From Platanthera guangdongensis (Eukaryota; Streptophyta; Magnoliopsida; Asparagales; Orchidaceae): a DNA stretch of 64,000 nt. A program made the translations under genes and the position numbers. Below, piece by piece: positions 19,581-29,859 of this stretch (position 1 is its first letter; the number at the start of each line of letters is the position of its first letter). The stretch spans positions 25,042,208 through 25,106,207 of the forward strand of contig CM077151.1 in NCBI GenBank assembly GCA_039583875.1. Reading direction: 5' to 3'. The notes beneath the pieces are model-generated. The model was given only the letters and a program-made list of their open reading frames with translations. It searched no databases and was not told the origin of the DNA.

Positions 19581-21100
19581 GTCCTAAATTTTAATGTTTC
19601 TTTCAATTTTAATTTCAGAGTCCAATCACGAGTAAATTTAATCGAATCGGCAGCCTATGGAGGTATTACTCTAATTTTAATTAATTAATCATGCATGATA
19701 ATCAGATAATAAAGAGCTGACATGTAATTGATAATAATTCATTTTGGTCGCAGCGATTTAAGGTTTCACGGGAGTTTGAATCGTAAAAATATTAATCTTT
19801 AGAGTCATTGTGGCAAAGAGATAATTATAAAAAAGGAGAAGAAATTAACCTTGCCCCCTACGGTTGCCATAACCGGCCCTTCTCACATACCACACAGTTA
19901 TAATCCCGCACTCCCCTCACTCGTGCCGCTCTGATTAAAAGCCACACCCTATCTATCGTGTAACCTTCATACTTCGCACTCGCACACAGAGAAGTACCGA
20001 CTTTGGTAACCGCGCGCAGCAACAGTAGCTGGAAGGCAGCGTCGACCCTTCCTCCTCCCTTAGCATCCCTCGTCGATCTCTCTCCCTCTTTTCAGCGTCG
20101 TGGGAAACTCCTCTTAAACCCTAACCGGTGGTGGAGGATCCCTAAAATGCTATTTTTAGTTCTGGTGAGCGCGCTTTCCCATTTCTCCTTCTATTATAGG
20201 GTTTTCTTCACTTCTATCATGCGAATTTAGACTAATGCATTTGCGATTTCGGATTTTGGAGGGGTTGACGTTTCCGTGTGTTAAGGTTTTTCGATCTTTG
20301 TGTAATCCCCCCGCCTTTAGATCGATGTAACAATCTCTTGTATGTTAATTCTTTTGATTTAATTTTGTTTCGCTTATTTTGGTGAGCTCCATAATAACCC
20401 TAATTTTTGTGGGATCTATCTTAGTAGGCATTCTCACTTAGTTTCAAATCTAGTGAAGTGTTGGTGCTGGAAATCGATAAAAGTTCCGTAATTGTCTCCA
20501 AATCGATGCGAGATCTTTGTCTCCAAATTTCTTGCATTTGATGTGATTCTAGCCATCAATTATACCCACTTGGGAATCGATTCTAATTCTAAGAATTTTA
20601 TGGCTTCCCCTAGCTTTTGGGAAAGGTGAATTTCATCTCTAAATGGAGAAGTTCGAAGTGATAAGATCTATTGGAAAGAGAATCATCGTTTATGAACGCT
20701 GAAACACCGCTGTAAGAAATTTGACTCCTTTCAGTTAAACATATCATTTTGAATAATTCATGATTTAATTATGTCAGTACACATATTTGAAAATACAAGT
20801 TCTTACTGTCAAATCAAATCAGACCAACAACGAAGTAATAAGTTAATAAGATCAAGAATTAAAAACTATTCCGTCAAAATCACGAATCAGATTATAAAGA
20901 AGTTAATATAGCGGGGTATAAATTCATATACTAAAATAATAGCTTAATCCATGGTGATAACCAGTTTATAGTTTAAGATACACTTAAGTTACCAGGTTGA
21001 GTCACGTGAAAAACCTTAATCTGGTGTACTTAAGTTGACCCTTACCCATGAGTGTCTCACTAACCACTAGACTAGATCAATCCAGAAAATGACGAGAGGG
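19575..21100. other. Possible gypsy LTR; no coding sequence
   Basis: A new sequence starts TGTAACGTCCTAAATTTT directly at the point where copia RT breaks off, as expected if an element had inserted there. It carries a GC-rich pyrimidine-rich stretch with CTAACC-type motifs and a GGTGAGCGCG splice-like site near 20164, reminiscent of the long LTR/leader at 49303. No matching right terminus or second copy is in the window, so calling it an LTR is a guess. Confidence 0.35.
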
Positions 21101-21104
21101 ATTC

Positions 21105-22690
21105 TCCCTCATATTCTTCACCAAGCTGGACCTCCGAGCAGGCTTTCACCAGATCTGGGTACGACCCGAGGACATCGCCAAGACCGCCTTCCGAACGCAC
21201 GTCGACCACTATGCGTTCTTGGTCATGCGCTTTGGCCAGACCAACACACCGGCCACCTTTCAGGCGACGATGAATGACATTTTCCGGGTGGTACTTTCTC
21301 GCCACGTTCTCGTTTTTTATGACATTTTGGTATACAGTTCTTCCTGGCAGAATCACCTTTAGAATGTCCACCTCATTCTGACTACTATCCGGCGCCATCA
21401 CCTCAAGCTCCACCCAAAGAAGTGTTCCTTTTTGGGGCGTCGGATGTGAACTACCTCGGCCATGCCATCTCGGCCCGGAGGGTCGCCGTGGATGAGGAGA
21501 AGATTGTGGAGGTCCTTCATTGGCCGATTCCTACATCCCTGCGAGACATCCTGGTATTCCTTGGCTTGACGGAATACTATCATCGCTTCATCCAAGGGTA
21601 TAGAGATCTAGCTCTCCCACTCACGCAGCTCCTGAAGAATTCGGAAGAGGGCCTTTTTCAGTGGATAGACGCCATCGCCGCCTTGGCCGCACTTCAGTAA
21701 GCCCTAGTCCGTGGGCCGGTGCTGACCATGCCTGATTCTCTCTGTCGTTCGTAGTGGAGGGTGACACATCGGGCTCCGGCGTGGGAGTCATCCTCATGCA
21801 AATTGGGCGGCCGATAGCCTATTTCGCAGTCGCTCCGTATATGAGAACGAGCTTATGAGCCTCGTTCTCGCTGTTCATCATTGGCGCCCATATCTGTTGG
21901 GCCTCCCCTTTGTGGTCCACACTGACCACCACAACCTCATTACTCAGCTACCGCGCTCCTAGGGATTCAACTGTATATTGGTCAAGATGGACAGACTGTC
22001 CAAATACGACTATTTTATTCCCCTTCGTCACCTTTACACTGTCGTCACAGTCACAGACAGTCTCATCAGCAGCGTCGTGCACCTTCATGAGTTTCCTCAG
22101 TCGATTGTGAGCAATCATGATCCACTTTTCTTGAGCACCTTCTGTACCATGCTTTTCTGGTTACAGGGCACCCACCTCCGTATGAGCACTGCTTATCACC
22201 AGTAGACGGATGGCCGGTCTGAGGTCCTCAACCGCTTCTTGGAGACATACCTTCGCAGTTTTGTGGGGGAACAACCCCGCGGCTGGGCCAAGTGGCTCTG
22301 TTGGGTCAAGTACTCCTACAACACCGCTTATCACCACACAGCAGGTACTACCCTGTTCAAGGCTATCTATGGCTGGTCGCCGTCCTCCATCCTCCGCCAT
22401 CTGTCGGGAGTGTGCCAAGTCAAGAGTTTGTCCACTGCCCTGCGGGACCGTGACACCATCCTTGAAAGCTTGAGCATCACCTCTCACGGGACCAACAAAA
22501 GATGTCCTCCTTTGCGAACAAGAAGCGGCAAGACCTCTCCTTTTAGGTGGGGGAGAAGATATTCATCAAATTGCACCCTTAACGTCAACCTTCTGTGGCC
22601 CGCAGGCCCTGCCCGAAGTTAGCTCCCCGATTCTTTGGCCCATTTGAGATACTAGCGCGCATCGGTGCAGTCGCCTACCGCCTCCACTCT
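21105..22690 (+). pseudogene. Ty3/gypsy pol remnant: RT, RNase H, integrase
   Basis: Readable in order across several frames. RT: FFTKLDLRAGFHQIWVRPED, AFRTHVDHYAFLVMRFGQTN, then LVFYDILVYSSSW, where the usual FDD has become YD with one residue fewer, so a catalytic Asp is lost. Next come SARRVAVDEEKI and FLGLTEYYHRFIQGYRDLA. RNase H: GDTSGSGVGVILMQIGRPIA. Integrase: VTDSLISSVVHLHEFPQSIV, STAYHQ, then a stop and TDGRSEVLNRFLETYLRSF. C-terminal [20 protein letters not shown]. Order and motifs are those of a chromovirus-like gypsy. Many frameshifts. Confidence 0.88.
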
Positions 22691-23078
22691 CACGGCCCAG
22701 GCCCGGCTCAAGGAGTCTTAATGGGACCCAACTGGTTCAACCGTGAGGGCTGCGACCCAAGTGACCCCAACGCTTATTTGGCATGTTTATCAGCGCAGTG
22801 CGGTGTTGGCGTTGGGTCTCGAACAGGCAACTCTTGATAAGGAGCCTTAATACCACTCCTCATCACCAACTGAGCTGCACCAATGGTATTAAGGCTCAGT
22901 TGGTGATGATGAGTGGTATTAAGGCTCCTTATCAAGAGTTGTGTGTTCGAGACCCAACGCCAACACCGCACTGCGTTGATAAACAGGTCAGATAAGTGTT
23001 GGGGTCACTTGGGCCGCAGCCCTCACGGGTGAACCAGTTGGGTCCCATTAAGACTCCTTGAGCCGGGCCTGGGCCGTG
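22691..23078. mobile_element. Foldback element 1 with two tRNA-like modules
   Basis: 388 bp bounded by inverted repeats, CACGGCCCAGGCCCGGCTCA at the left and its complement ending GGGCCGTG at the right; the arms together extend for about 190 bp each. Each arm contains a module that in the proper orientation reads AGCTCAGTTGGTGATGAGG, then about 45 nt later GTTCGAGACC, the spacing and sequence of tRNA A and B boxes. The modules are at about 22800-22873 (minus) and 22886-22970 (plus). It interrupts gypsy pol: YRL at 22680 resumes as LPAESRIHPVFHVSR at 23630. Confidence 0.8.
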
Positions 23079-23100
23079 ACAAAGAAGTGCACTTTTTTAT

Positions 23101-23626
23101 CACGGCCCAGGCCCGACTCAAGGACGCTTAATGGATCCCAATTGGCACCGTGAGGGTTGCATCCCAAGTGACCCCAGCGCATATCTAGCCTGTTTATCAA
23201 CGCAGCACGGTGTTGGCGTTGGGTCTCGAACCCGCAACCCTTGATAATGAGCCTTAATATCACTCCTCATCACCAAATGAGCTGTGCGGTGTTGGCGTTG
23301 GGTCTCGAACCCGCAACCCTTGATAGAGAGCCTTAATACCACTCCTCATAACCAACTGAGCTGCGCGGTGTTGGCGTTGGGTCTCGAACCCACAACCCTT
23401 GATAAGGAGCCTTAATATCATTCCTCATCACCAACTGAGCTGCAACTTATTTGGTGATGAGGAGTGGAATTAAGGCTCCTTATCAATGATTGCGGGTTTG
23501 AGACCCAACGCCAACACCGCGCTGCACTGATAAATAGACCAGATATGTGTTGGGGTCACTTGGGTTGCAGCCCTCACGGTGCCAGTTGGGACTCATTAAG
23601 CCTCTTTGAGTCGGGCCTGGGTCGTG
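23101..23626. mobile_element. Foldback element 2 with four tRNA-like modules
   Basis: 526 bp with the same terminal sequence as foldback 1 (CACGGCCCAGGCCCGACTCA ... GGGTCGTG), 22 bp further right. It contains three tandem minus-strand tRNA-like modules of about 78-80 bp (near 23208-23283, 23285-23363, 23365-23443) and one inverted module (23448-23525). Each module has the A-box-like and B-box-like blocks described for foldback 1. T-arm pairing is imperfect, so they look tRNA-derived and not like working tRNA genes. Confidence 0.8.
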
Positions 23627-23629
23627 ATA

Positions 23630-24005
23630 TCCGCCTTCCCGCCGAGAGCCGCATACACCCAGTCTTTCACGTTTCTCGGCATCAACGTGTCGTGGGAGAC
23701 CACGCCACCACGGATCACATTTCGGCCGACGTCGATCTTGCTGGAGAGGCACCGTATTAGCTGACCAAGCTACTCGACTGTCGTTGCCTTCTGCCGGGAG
23801 ACCCCACTTCGGAGGAAATTTTGGTAACCCGTGCTACTCACCCAGACTCTGATGCTACATGGTTTCTTCGGGATGACTTCCGCCGCCAATTTGCTGACTA
23901 CTGCCTCGAGGACAAGACACATTTCCAATACTGTGGTATTGTTACGGACGTGAACGTCGACGAGATGCGATGACGGGTCTACACGCGGAGGAAGACGACG
24001 ATGGG
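23630..24005 (+). pseudogene. Ty3/gypsy integrase C-terminus
   Basis: The frame resumes as LPAESRIHPVFHVSRHQRVV, and then LVTRATHPDSDATWFLRDDF and YCLEDKTHFQYCGIVTDVN. Plant gypsy integrases end like this (IHPVFHVSxLR ... ATWExxxxxxxxFPxFxLEDKxxxxxGGIV). It continues the pol at 21105-22690 across the foldback insertions. Confidence 0.87.
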
Positions 24006-24345
24006 TCTGTCTGGAGGGGGAGAGACCGAAGGCGCGACGCCGACATAATTATTTTATTTTTATTCGCTTTTTTTTATTTCATATTATGTATATGTACGCT
24101 TTTATTTATTCGTATTCGTTATCCGCAGCTCGTGCCTATAGGGGGTGGTGTTGTACTCCTTTTTTATTATCCTTGGATGAATGAAAATTTGGGCTACTCC
24201 CTAATGTTTTCCTCTCTACCCTAATCTTTTTCTTCTTCCTCACCTCCGTCGGCCCTCCCCCTTGGCGGGTTCCTCTCCGGGATCATATCATATGTTGTTG
24301 TGTGTTATCTTTGGTGATCCATACATGAGATCAAATTGACTTGAA
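24006..24345. other. Probable gypsy 3' end (polypurine tract and LTR remnant)
   Basis: Directly after the pol stop comes a purine stretch (CTGGAGGGGGAGAGA, near 24010) and then pyrimidine-rich DNA with no reading frame, ending near TTTGGTGATCC. Its position is that of a 3' LTR, but no second copy is in the window to define the ends. Confidence 0.4.
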
Positions 24346-24360
24346 ATTGCGAGCTTCTAG

Positions 24361-24684
24361 AATTTTCGGAGTCGTGTTTGCGCCGATTGCAATTGTGGTT
24401 GTGTTGAAATGTTCCAGTATGTGTTGTAGTATGTACATGAAAGTTTTTTTTGCCACTTGTGGCACTGCGCATGCAAGATTGTGTGAAGCGTGTTCGTTCC
24501 GTTCATGGGAGAATTTTATCTGAATTTTCGGAGTCGTGTTTGCGAGCCGATTGCAATTGTGGTTGTGTTGTAATGTTCCAGTATGTGTTGTAGTATGTAC
24601 ATGAAAAGTTTTTTTGCCACTTGTGGCACTGCGCATGCAAGATTGGGTGAAGCGTGTTCGTTCCGTTCATGGGAAAATTTTATC
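24361..24684. repeat. Tandem repeat, 2 x about 161 bp
   Basis: Two direct copies, 24361-24520 and 24523-24684, both running from AATTTTCGGAGTCGTGTTTG to ATGGGAGAATTTTATC-like ends. They differ by a handful of substitutions and by a 2-base insertion (GCGCCG against GCGAGCCG). No coding function is visible. Confidence 0.9.
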
Positions 24685-24689
24685 TTGAC

Positions 24690-25565
24690 CAACTGTGCAA
24701 AGGCAACATGTTCGTTTTCATAAGCATGTTGGGTCATAAAGAGTAAGCATGACCTTTTTATCGGAAGGAAGTGGATTTTGTGAGATACGATTATATAAGA
24801 AGAGTATTCACTATGTTAGTGGAATAATTTGATCTTGATCGGTTGTACAGAGGAAGCCTGTTCGGATCCACAAATGTATTGAGTCATCAAGGGGGTGGGG
24901 CTTTTTGAATTGGCAGATGCCAAGTCCTTGAGACACGATCGTAGGTGATGCAAGTTTGCTCCACTAGTGGGACAATGTGACCATGATGCAACACGAGTCG
25001 CATCCTATTTCTACTTCATTTTCTGCATTTTTTTATTTTGTGTCGCACTTGTATTCGCGCACGTTCAAGGAGCTTGTATCTTTTGTTTTGCGCAAGTTAC
25101 TCGCGCAGGTTTGTTCGGCTTATTAGCGTGACCAGCCAATAAGACCCTGAATGAAATGGTCCGTCAAATTAGATAGGTGATAGTTAAGGCAAGCTTATTA
25201 CAATTCTTCTTCGTTGTTGGAGATCAATTTCATTGTTGGAGATCAACATCTTCAATCTCAGGTTAGTCTATAGACAAGTTAGCCGGTTTGTTAATAATTT
25301 GCGTGTATTAACACGTTCAATACACGTACTTGTAACAAAAATGTACCAGTACAAGAAACATACTCCGTACAGATACACAACTTAATTGGACGTTCTAATG
25401 CTTCCTACCATAGAACCAACTTTTGTTTACTCTAGAAAAACAGACTCATAGGCTAAAGGTTAGGCCTGTTTCTATATAGGTGTATCCGTCAAGTATCGGG
25501 TACATACTGATACCGTGTACGTATCCGGTATGGGTACGCTGCCTTCGAGGAAGTATCTGTGCTTC
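24690..25565. other. No recognisable gene
   Basis: No family resemblance is visible. At 25449-25473 and 25566-25590 the sequence CATAGGCTAAAGGTTAG is repeated around a 117-bp insert rich in GTATCCGGTAC-like words. The repeated word belongs to the (TTG)n retroposon described at 25566-25627. Confidence 0.4.
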
Positions 25566-25627
25566 ATAGGCTAAAGGTTAGACATGTTTCCAATCTTCCT
25601 CCGTCCATACCTCCATTGATTGGGGAA
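25566..25627 (+). repeat. (TTG)n-tailed retroposon, left half
   Basis: AGGCTAAAGGTTAGACATG to CATTGATTGGGGAA matches the complement of the retroposons at 34834-35136 and 40075-40398. The copia at 25628-27586 splits it. The right half resumes as GGGACTATATGGGTTCTG at 27587. Confidence 0.8.
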
Positions 25628-25784
25628 TGTAGAAAAGAGATCCGAATCTTGTATATACTTCCTTGAATAATTAAATACAAGTATGAGTACAAAAATATAG
25701 GAGAGAAAGAAAATTATACAAGAGATGTGGGACTAAACAAGAATCCTAAATGGGTCATGTTAATGTTCCTAATATTCTCTAACA
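25628..25784 (-). repeat. 3' LTR of short copia
   Basis: 157 bp, TGTAGAAAAGAG to ATTCTCTAACA. It is shorter than the other LTR because the segment GGGCTTTTACATCATCTTTT is missing. Confidence 0.92.
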
Positions 25785-25836
25785 CTCCCCTGCAAGCTGG
25801 AGCGTACAAGTTGTAGGCACCAAGCTTGGATAAGAA

Positions 25837-26330
25837 CTAATGGTACATTTGTCGTGGTAATGCCTTTGTGAGAATGTCGGCAACTTGCTCAGACGTAGGA
25901 ACATGCTCTAGCTCTAACTTCATCAATTGAACCTTTTCACGGACAAAGTAACAGTCAACTTCAATGTGCTTGGTCCACTCACGGAACACAGGATTCTTCG
26001 CAATATGGATTGCAGCCTGACTATCGCAAAATAAAGTTGCTGGTGACGATAGAGTGACCCCCAAACCACCAAGAAGATCATCAAGCCAGGTGAGTTCAGA
26101 TACAACGGCCGCCATTGCACAATACTCAGCTTCAGCAGAAGAGCGAGCAACCACAGATTACTTCTTGCTACGCCAAGTGATAAGATTCCCTCCAAAGTAG
26201 GTACAAAAACCCGTAGTGGAACATCGATCATCCAGGGAGCCCGCATAGTCCGCATCTGAATATGCAATGAGAGATAGACACAAGATGAACTATAGACATG
26301 ACAGGAGATCCCTCCTTCAGAAATAGACAC
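25837..26330 (-). pseudogene. Ty1/copia RNase H remnant
   Basis: The minus strand reads ARSSAEAEYCAMAAVVSELT, LFCDSQAAIHIAKNPVFREW, TKHIEVDCYFVREKV and TSEQVADILTKALPRQ, the C-terminal copia RNase H. Upstream, [12 protein letters not shown] coding is visible only in another frame (around 26240-26330). A stop and frame changes break it. It has no RT in front. Confidence 0.9.
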
Positions 26331-26339
26331 AACATAGCA

Positions 26340-27391
26340 CTGAGATTATGCCATCAACCCTTGAAGTCGACGGATGTCAGCGCGCAAAGCAGCAAGGTCA
26401 GTCTGAAGGCTGGTGAGAGTTGAATGTGTAACGATTGGAGATGAACCAAATAAAACTGCAGGAGATCGGGCGGCTAGCGAGCCAGCGGATAGACCGACGG
26501 TCTTGCAGAGATAGAGGGCAAGCAGGGCGGACTGAAGGAGAAGCACACAGGCCAAGCAAGCTAGAAAGAGTCTGCAAGGAGAGAACAAACGAGCGATCAA
26601 GCGGCTAGAACAGACCGCAGGAAGATGCCAACAATCCGCATGAAGGAGATCGCCAGAAGACGCCGACCAAGTCGAGAAGCCGGCGAGCGGAAAGCGCGCA
26701 AAACAACAGAGGGAACCCGCAACGGTAAAGAAACAACCACGAACACGCAACGGTTAAGCGCACACAAGCGGCTGGCCTAGCAAGGCGAGAAGAAGATCGG
26801 GCAGACATGCAGCGGACATGCAGATAGACCTGAGATCGCGAGGAGAGAGCCCGCAGCGGCAGACAGAAGCAGCAGGAAGGGACAAGTGGATAAGAGCAGC
26901 GACAAGAGCCAGCGGACAAGCGCAGCGGTTAGAAAACCTGCAGCGGACAGGAGCAGTGAGTAGAGCTAGAGGACAGACACAACAGAGAGAGAACCCACAG
27001 CGGATAGGAGCACCGGCTCGAACTAGCGAACAGAGGAGGCGGGGAGAGAACTCGCAGCGGATAGGAGTAGCAGTTAGAAGCAGCAGACAAAGGCAGCGAC
27101 CAAGCAACCCGCAACGGCAAGCGAACCCGCAGCGGGTAGGAGCAAACACTCAGGGCAGGCTAGTCGCGCACGGGCCACCTGTTAGAGGGAAGAGAGCTTA
27201 TAAAAGGGCAAGGGAGGGGAAGTAGCGTGGAGGCCACAAAGAGAGGAGGGGAGGAGAGGTCAAAAAAGAGGAGGTCGTGGAGAAGAGAACAGACCGCGGG
27301 AAAGAAGGTCGCGGAGCTGGGGCGGATTGAAAGAGGAGGCCGCGCTGACAGCCGCGGTTAAAAAGAAAAAGCCGCTCGGAAGTCGATCGAA
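26340..27391 (-). repeat. Repetitive AGCGG-rich internal region of short copia
   Basis: The plus strand is dominated by imperfect repeats built on words such as CGCAGCGGATAGGAGCA and AGCGGACAAGCGCAGCGG. The minus strand gives low-complexity Cys/Arg/Leu peptides (CPL...RCGF repeats) that look like translation of the repeat and not a protein. It occupies the place of gag to RT. Confidence 0.75.
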
Positions 27392-27403
27392 GCTCTGATA
27401 CCA

Positions 27404-27586
27404 TGTAGAAAAGAGGTCTGAATCTTGTATATACTTCCTTGAATAATCAAATACAAGTATGAGTACAAATATATATGAGAGAAAAGAGAGAAAGAAAATT
27501 ATACAAGCGATGTGGGACTAAATAAGAATCCTAAATGGGTCATGTTAATGGGCTTTTACATCATCTTTTCCTAATATTCTCTAACA
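27404..27586 (-). repeat. 5' LTR of short copia
   Basis: 183 bp, TGTAGAAAAGAGG to ATTCTCTAACA. The primer binding site is immediately to its left on the plus strand. Confidence 0.92.
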
Positions 27587-27625
27587 GGGACTATATGGGT
27601 TCTGTTGTTGTTGTTTTATGCACTT
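27587..27625 (+). repeat. (TTG)n-tailed retroposon, right half
   Basis: GGGACTATATGGGTTCTGTTGTTGTTG continues the retroposon broken at 25627. Comparison with the two intact copies fixes the copia insertion point and its target duplication. Confidence 0.8.
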
Positions 27626-27858
27626 TAATTATTTTATATATGCACTTTTTGTATTAATCCCCTTGAATTGTATATAAGCAGTTAAATAATATTCACTGAG
27701 TCTGCACGAATGACAGGTTTTAGCCCTTATCATTTAGGACAATGAAAGAGTGGTATCTAGCAGGTTGTCAAAAGAGAGAGAAGATGCTACGAGAAGAGAA
27801 GTATCATCTGTGAATTAAAATAAAAAAGTTGTTGTCGTGACCAAGAGCGTCATAGGAG
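27626..27858. other. Flank between two copia elements
   Basis: AT-rich unique-looking sequence. The same flank continues at 33111 after the copia at 27859-33110. No gene recognised. Confidence 0.4.
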
Positions 27859-27999
27859 AGTTGAAATCAAGTCTTTTTGTGTTTTTTTGTATTTAACCCT
27901 CGTGTGGGTACTTTGGTCTTTATACTCTTTTTCCCCTTACTCTATATATGAGTATGGGGGGCTTTATTATTATTATTACATTTTTTCCTTCCTTCAACT
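27859..27999 (+). repeat. 5' LTR, AG...CT type
   Basis: 141 bp. A TATA-like CTCTATATATGAG lies near 27940. Ends AGTTGAA and TTCAACT form an inverted repeat. Confidence 0.88.
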
Positions 28000-28389
28000 T
28001 GGTATCGGAGGAAAAAAAAGAACCTCGTGAACCCTAAACCCGCGCCGCACCGCCGTCGTCTCACATCGTCGAAGCCCCTCCCACTTCGTTGTCGCTCACT
28101 CGCTTGTTGTTTTGTAGCCTTCTCCATGGTGTTCTGCGGCCCTCTCGCCGGCGGTGGTGTGCACTGAAGGAGATCGCCGCCTCTCCTCTTGATGTGCGCA
28201 TTTTTTCCCGTCGACGATTTTTTCTCCTGTTGTGCATCAATACGCTGGCTATGTTCTGATCGCCTCCGCGACTCTTCCTCCGCTGGCTATTCCATCCTTG
28301 CTACTTCCAGACGAAATCCTCGCCAACAGAAGTTGCTTTCCGCCCGTCAGCCTGCGTCTGCTCTGCCTGACTTATCAAGTGTCGACTGT

Positions 28390-28740
28390 TTTTTCGTTGA
28401 ATGCCTTCGTCGAATGCTCTTATTTGTTCTGCTTCGTTGAGTGCCGACTGTTCTTGTCGAATGCCTTCGTCGAATGCCCTTCAGACTCGTCGAGTGGTCC
28501 TCTGATTCATCGAGTGGTTCCCTGTTCTGTCAGCACCGCCTGTTCGTCGAGTGTTCAGTTCCGTCTGGCTGCCTATTCGTCGAGTGATTTGTTTTGTCTG
28601 TCTGCTGCTGATTCGTCGAATGCACTTTTGCTTCATCGAGTGATGTTCATGCTGGTTCGTCGGGGTGTCTTCTAATTCGTCGAGGTGTCTTCTGATTCGT
28701 CGAGTGATACTCCAGCAGCTTCGTTGAGTGGTCTTCAGAG
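28390..28740 (+). repeat. Degenerate TTCGTCGAGTG repeats in copia leader
   Basis: The word TTCGTCGARTG or close variants (TTCATCGAGTG, CTCGTCGAGTG, TTCGTTGAGTG) recurs about fifteen times at irregular spacing between the primer binding site and gag. Spacers are pyrimidine-rich. It is untranslated leader by position. Confidence 0.8.
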
Positions 28741-28789
28741 ACAATTTCCTTATTTATCACGTCTTATTATTGATCTGTTTGTTTGTGTC

Positions 28790-29651
28790 ATGGAAGATTC
28801 GTCTGTTGACGTAGATTCAACTCCGCCAAGTACTGTTGCACCCCGGATGGGTGACCCTCAACGGCCTTCTAGCCATTCAGACTCCCTAAAGATCACCACT
28901 GTGTCTTTAGATGAGACGAATTATCTTGAATGGAGCTCGTGCTGCTCAACATGTCATTCGCAGCCATCAATTGTTTGGTTACATTGATGGGTCCATTGTG
29001 GCACCTCCCTTTGGTGATCCTACTTGGCAGCGCTGAGACTCAGAAAATTCTCTGATCGTTTCCTGGCTTATTCATTCAATGTCTCCAAATGTGTACCAGA
29101 GTTACATGTTGATGGACTCTGTCTATGAGATCTAGACTCGAGCACGCGAGACGTACTCTCAGATCGAAAACTCCACTCAGATTTATGAGTTGGCACGTCG
29201 TATGCTGGAGTTACATCAGGGATCTATGACGGTGTCCACTTACTTAGCTGGGTTTGAGTGTATCTATCAGGAGTTGGATTATTTTGAACGGTTCACTCCC
29301 TTTTGTACTGCCAATGCCGTCCTTTTGCGGAAAATAGATGAACGCTTTCGTCTACATGTGATTCTGATGGGGTTGAGCAGGGAACTGGATATGGTTCGAA
29401 CGAATATTCTACATCGGTCTCCCTTTCCGTCTCTTCGGGAGGCCTTTAGCATGGTCCTTGGTGACGAAGACAGACGAAGATCCCTCAGCACTATACCTCC
29501 TCCCTCTGATCGCTCTACATTTACTAGTGTTGGTCGAGGTGCCTCCAACCCTTCCCACACTGTGTCGGACTCGGGACATGTGCTTCAAGCTCCATCCTCA
29601 CCTTGCTCCACCTGGATCCGATTGTGGTTGTGGTCGTGGTCGTGGCCCTAG
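28790..29651 (+). pseudogene. Ty1/copia gag
   Basis: Starts MEDSSVDVDSTPPSTVAPRM, then ITTVSLDETNYLEWS, and after a frameshift HQLFGYIDGSIVAPPFGDP, SLIVSWLIHSMSPNVYQ, YELARRMLELHQGSMTVSTY and CIYQELDYFERF. This is the UBN2-type copia capsid, in the usual order. Stops occur at 29034 and 29133, and a frameshift near 28935. Confidence 0.88.
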
Positions 29652-29859
29652 ACGAGATGAATATCGTCAGAGTGTTTCCCGTTCTCATGATGCTGCTTAC
29701 TCCACTAAGGTTCAGGATGATCATCACAGTCAGCTCTCAGGTCACTTGACTACATCGGAATTGGATGCTCTCTGTCGTCTTTTGCACTCCCAGTCTGATG
29801 CTTCCCAGAGTGGTGCCTCTACTTCCTTTGCTACAGCCTCTATTCCCAGTGCCAATGCT

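Larger units (their letters stand above)
25628..27586 (-). mobile_element. Short non-autonomous Ty1/copia element
   Basis: 1,959 bp with LTRs 25628-25784 and 27404-27586, primer binding site (minus TGGTATCAGAGC, 27392-27403), polypurine tract (complement of CTCCCCTGCAAGC, 25785-25797), and a near-perfect target duplication GGGAA/GGGAC (25623-25627, 27587-27591). Only a decayed RNase H end is coding. Gag, protease, integrase and RT are absent, replaced by about 1 kb of repetitive AGCGG-rich sequence. Confidence 0.92.

Noticed and set aside
21072..21413. 113-codon minus-strand ORF
   Set aside because: Antisense shadow of gypsy RT at 21105, which has the conserved motifs.
22797..23525. Functional tRNA genes
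   Set aside because: A- and B-box words are present, but T-stem pairing is incomplete and the acceptor stem is not evident. They are tRNA-like modules.
26754..27225. Cys-rich or Arg-rich proteins on either strand
   Set aside because: Both strands are open because the DNA is a purine-rich repeat. The peptides just mirror the repeat.
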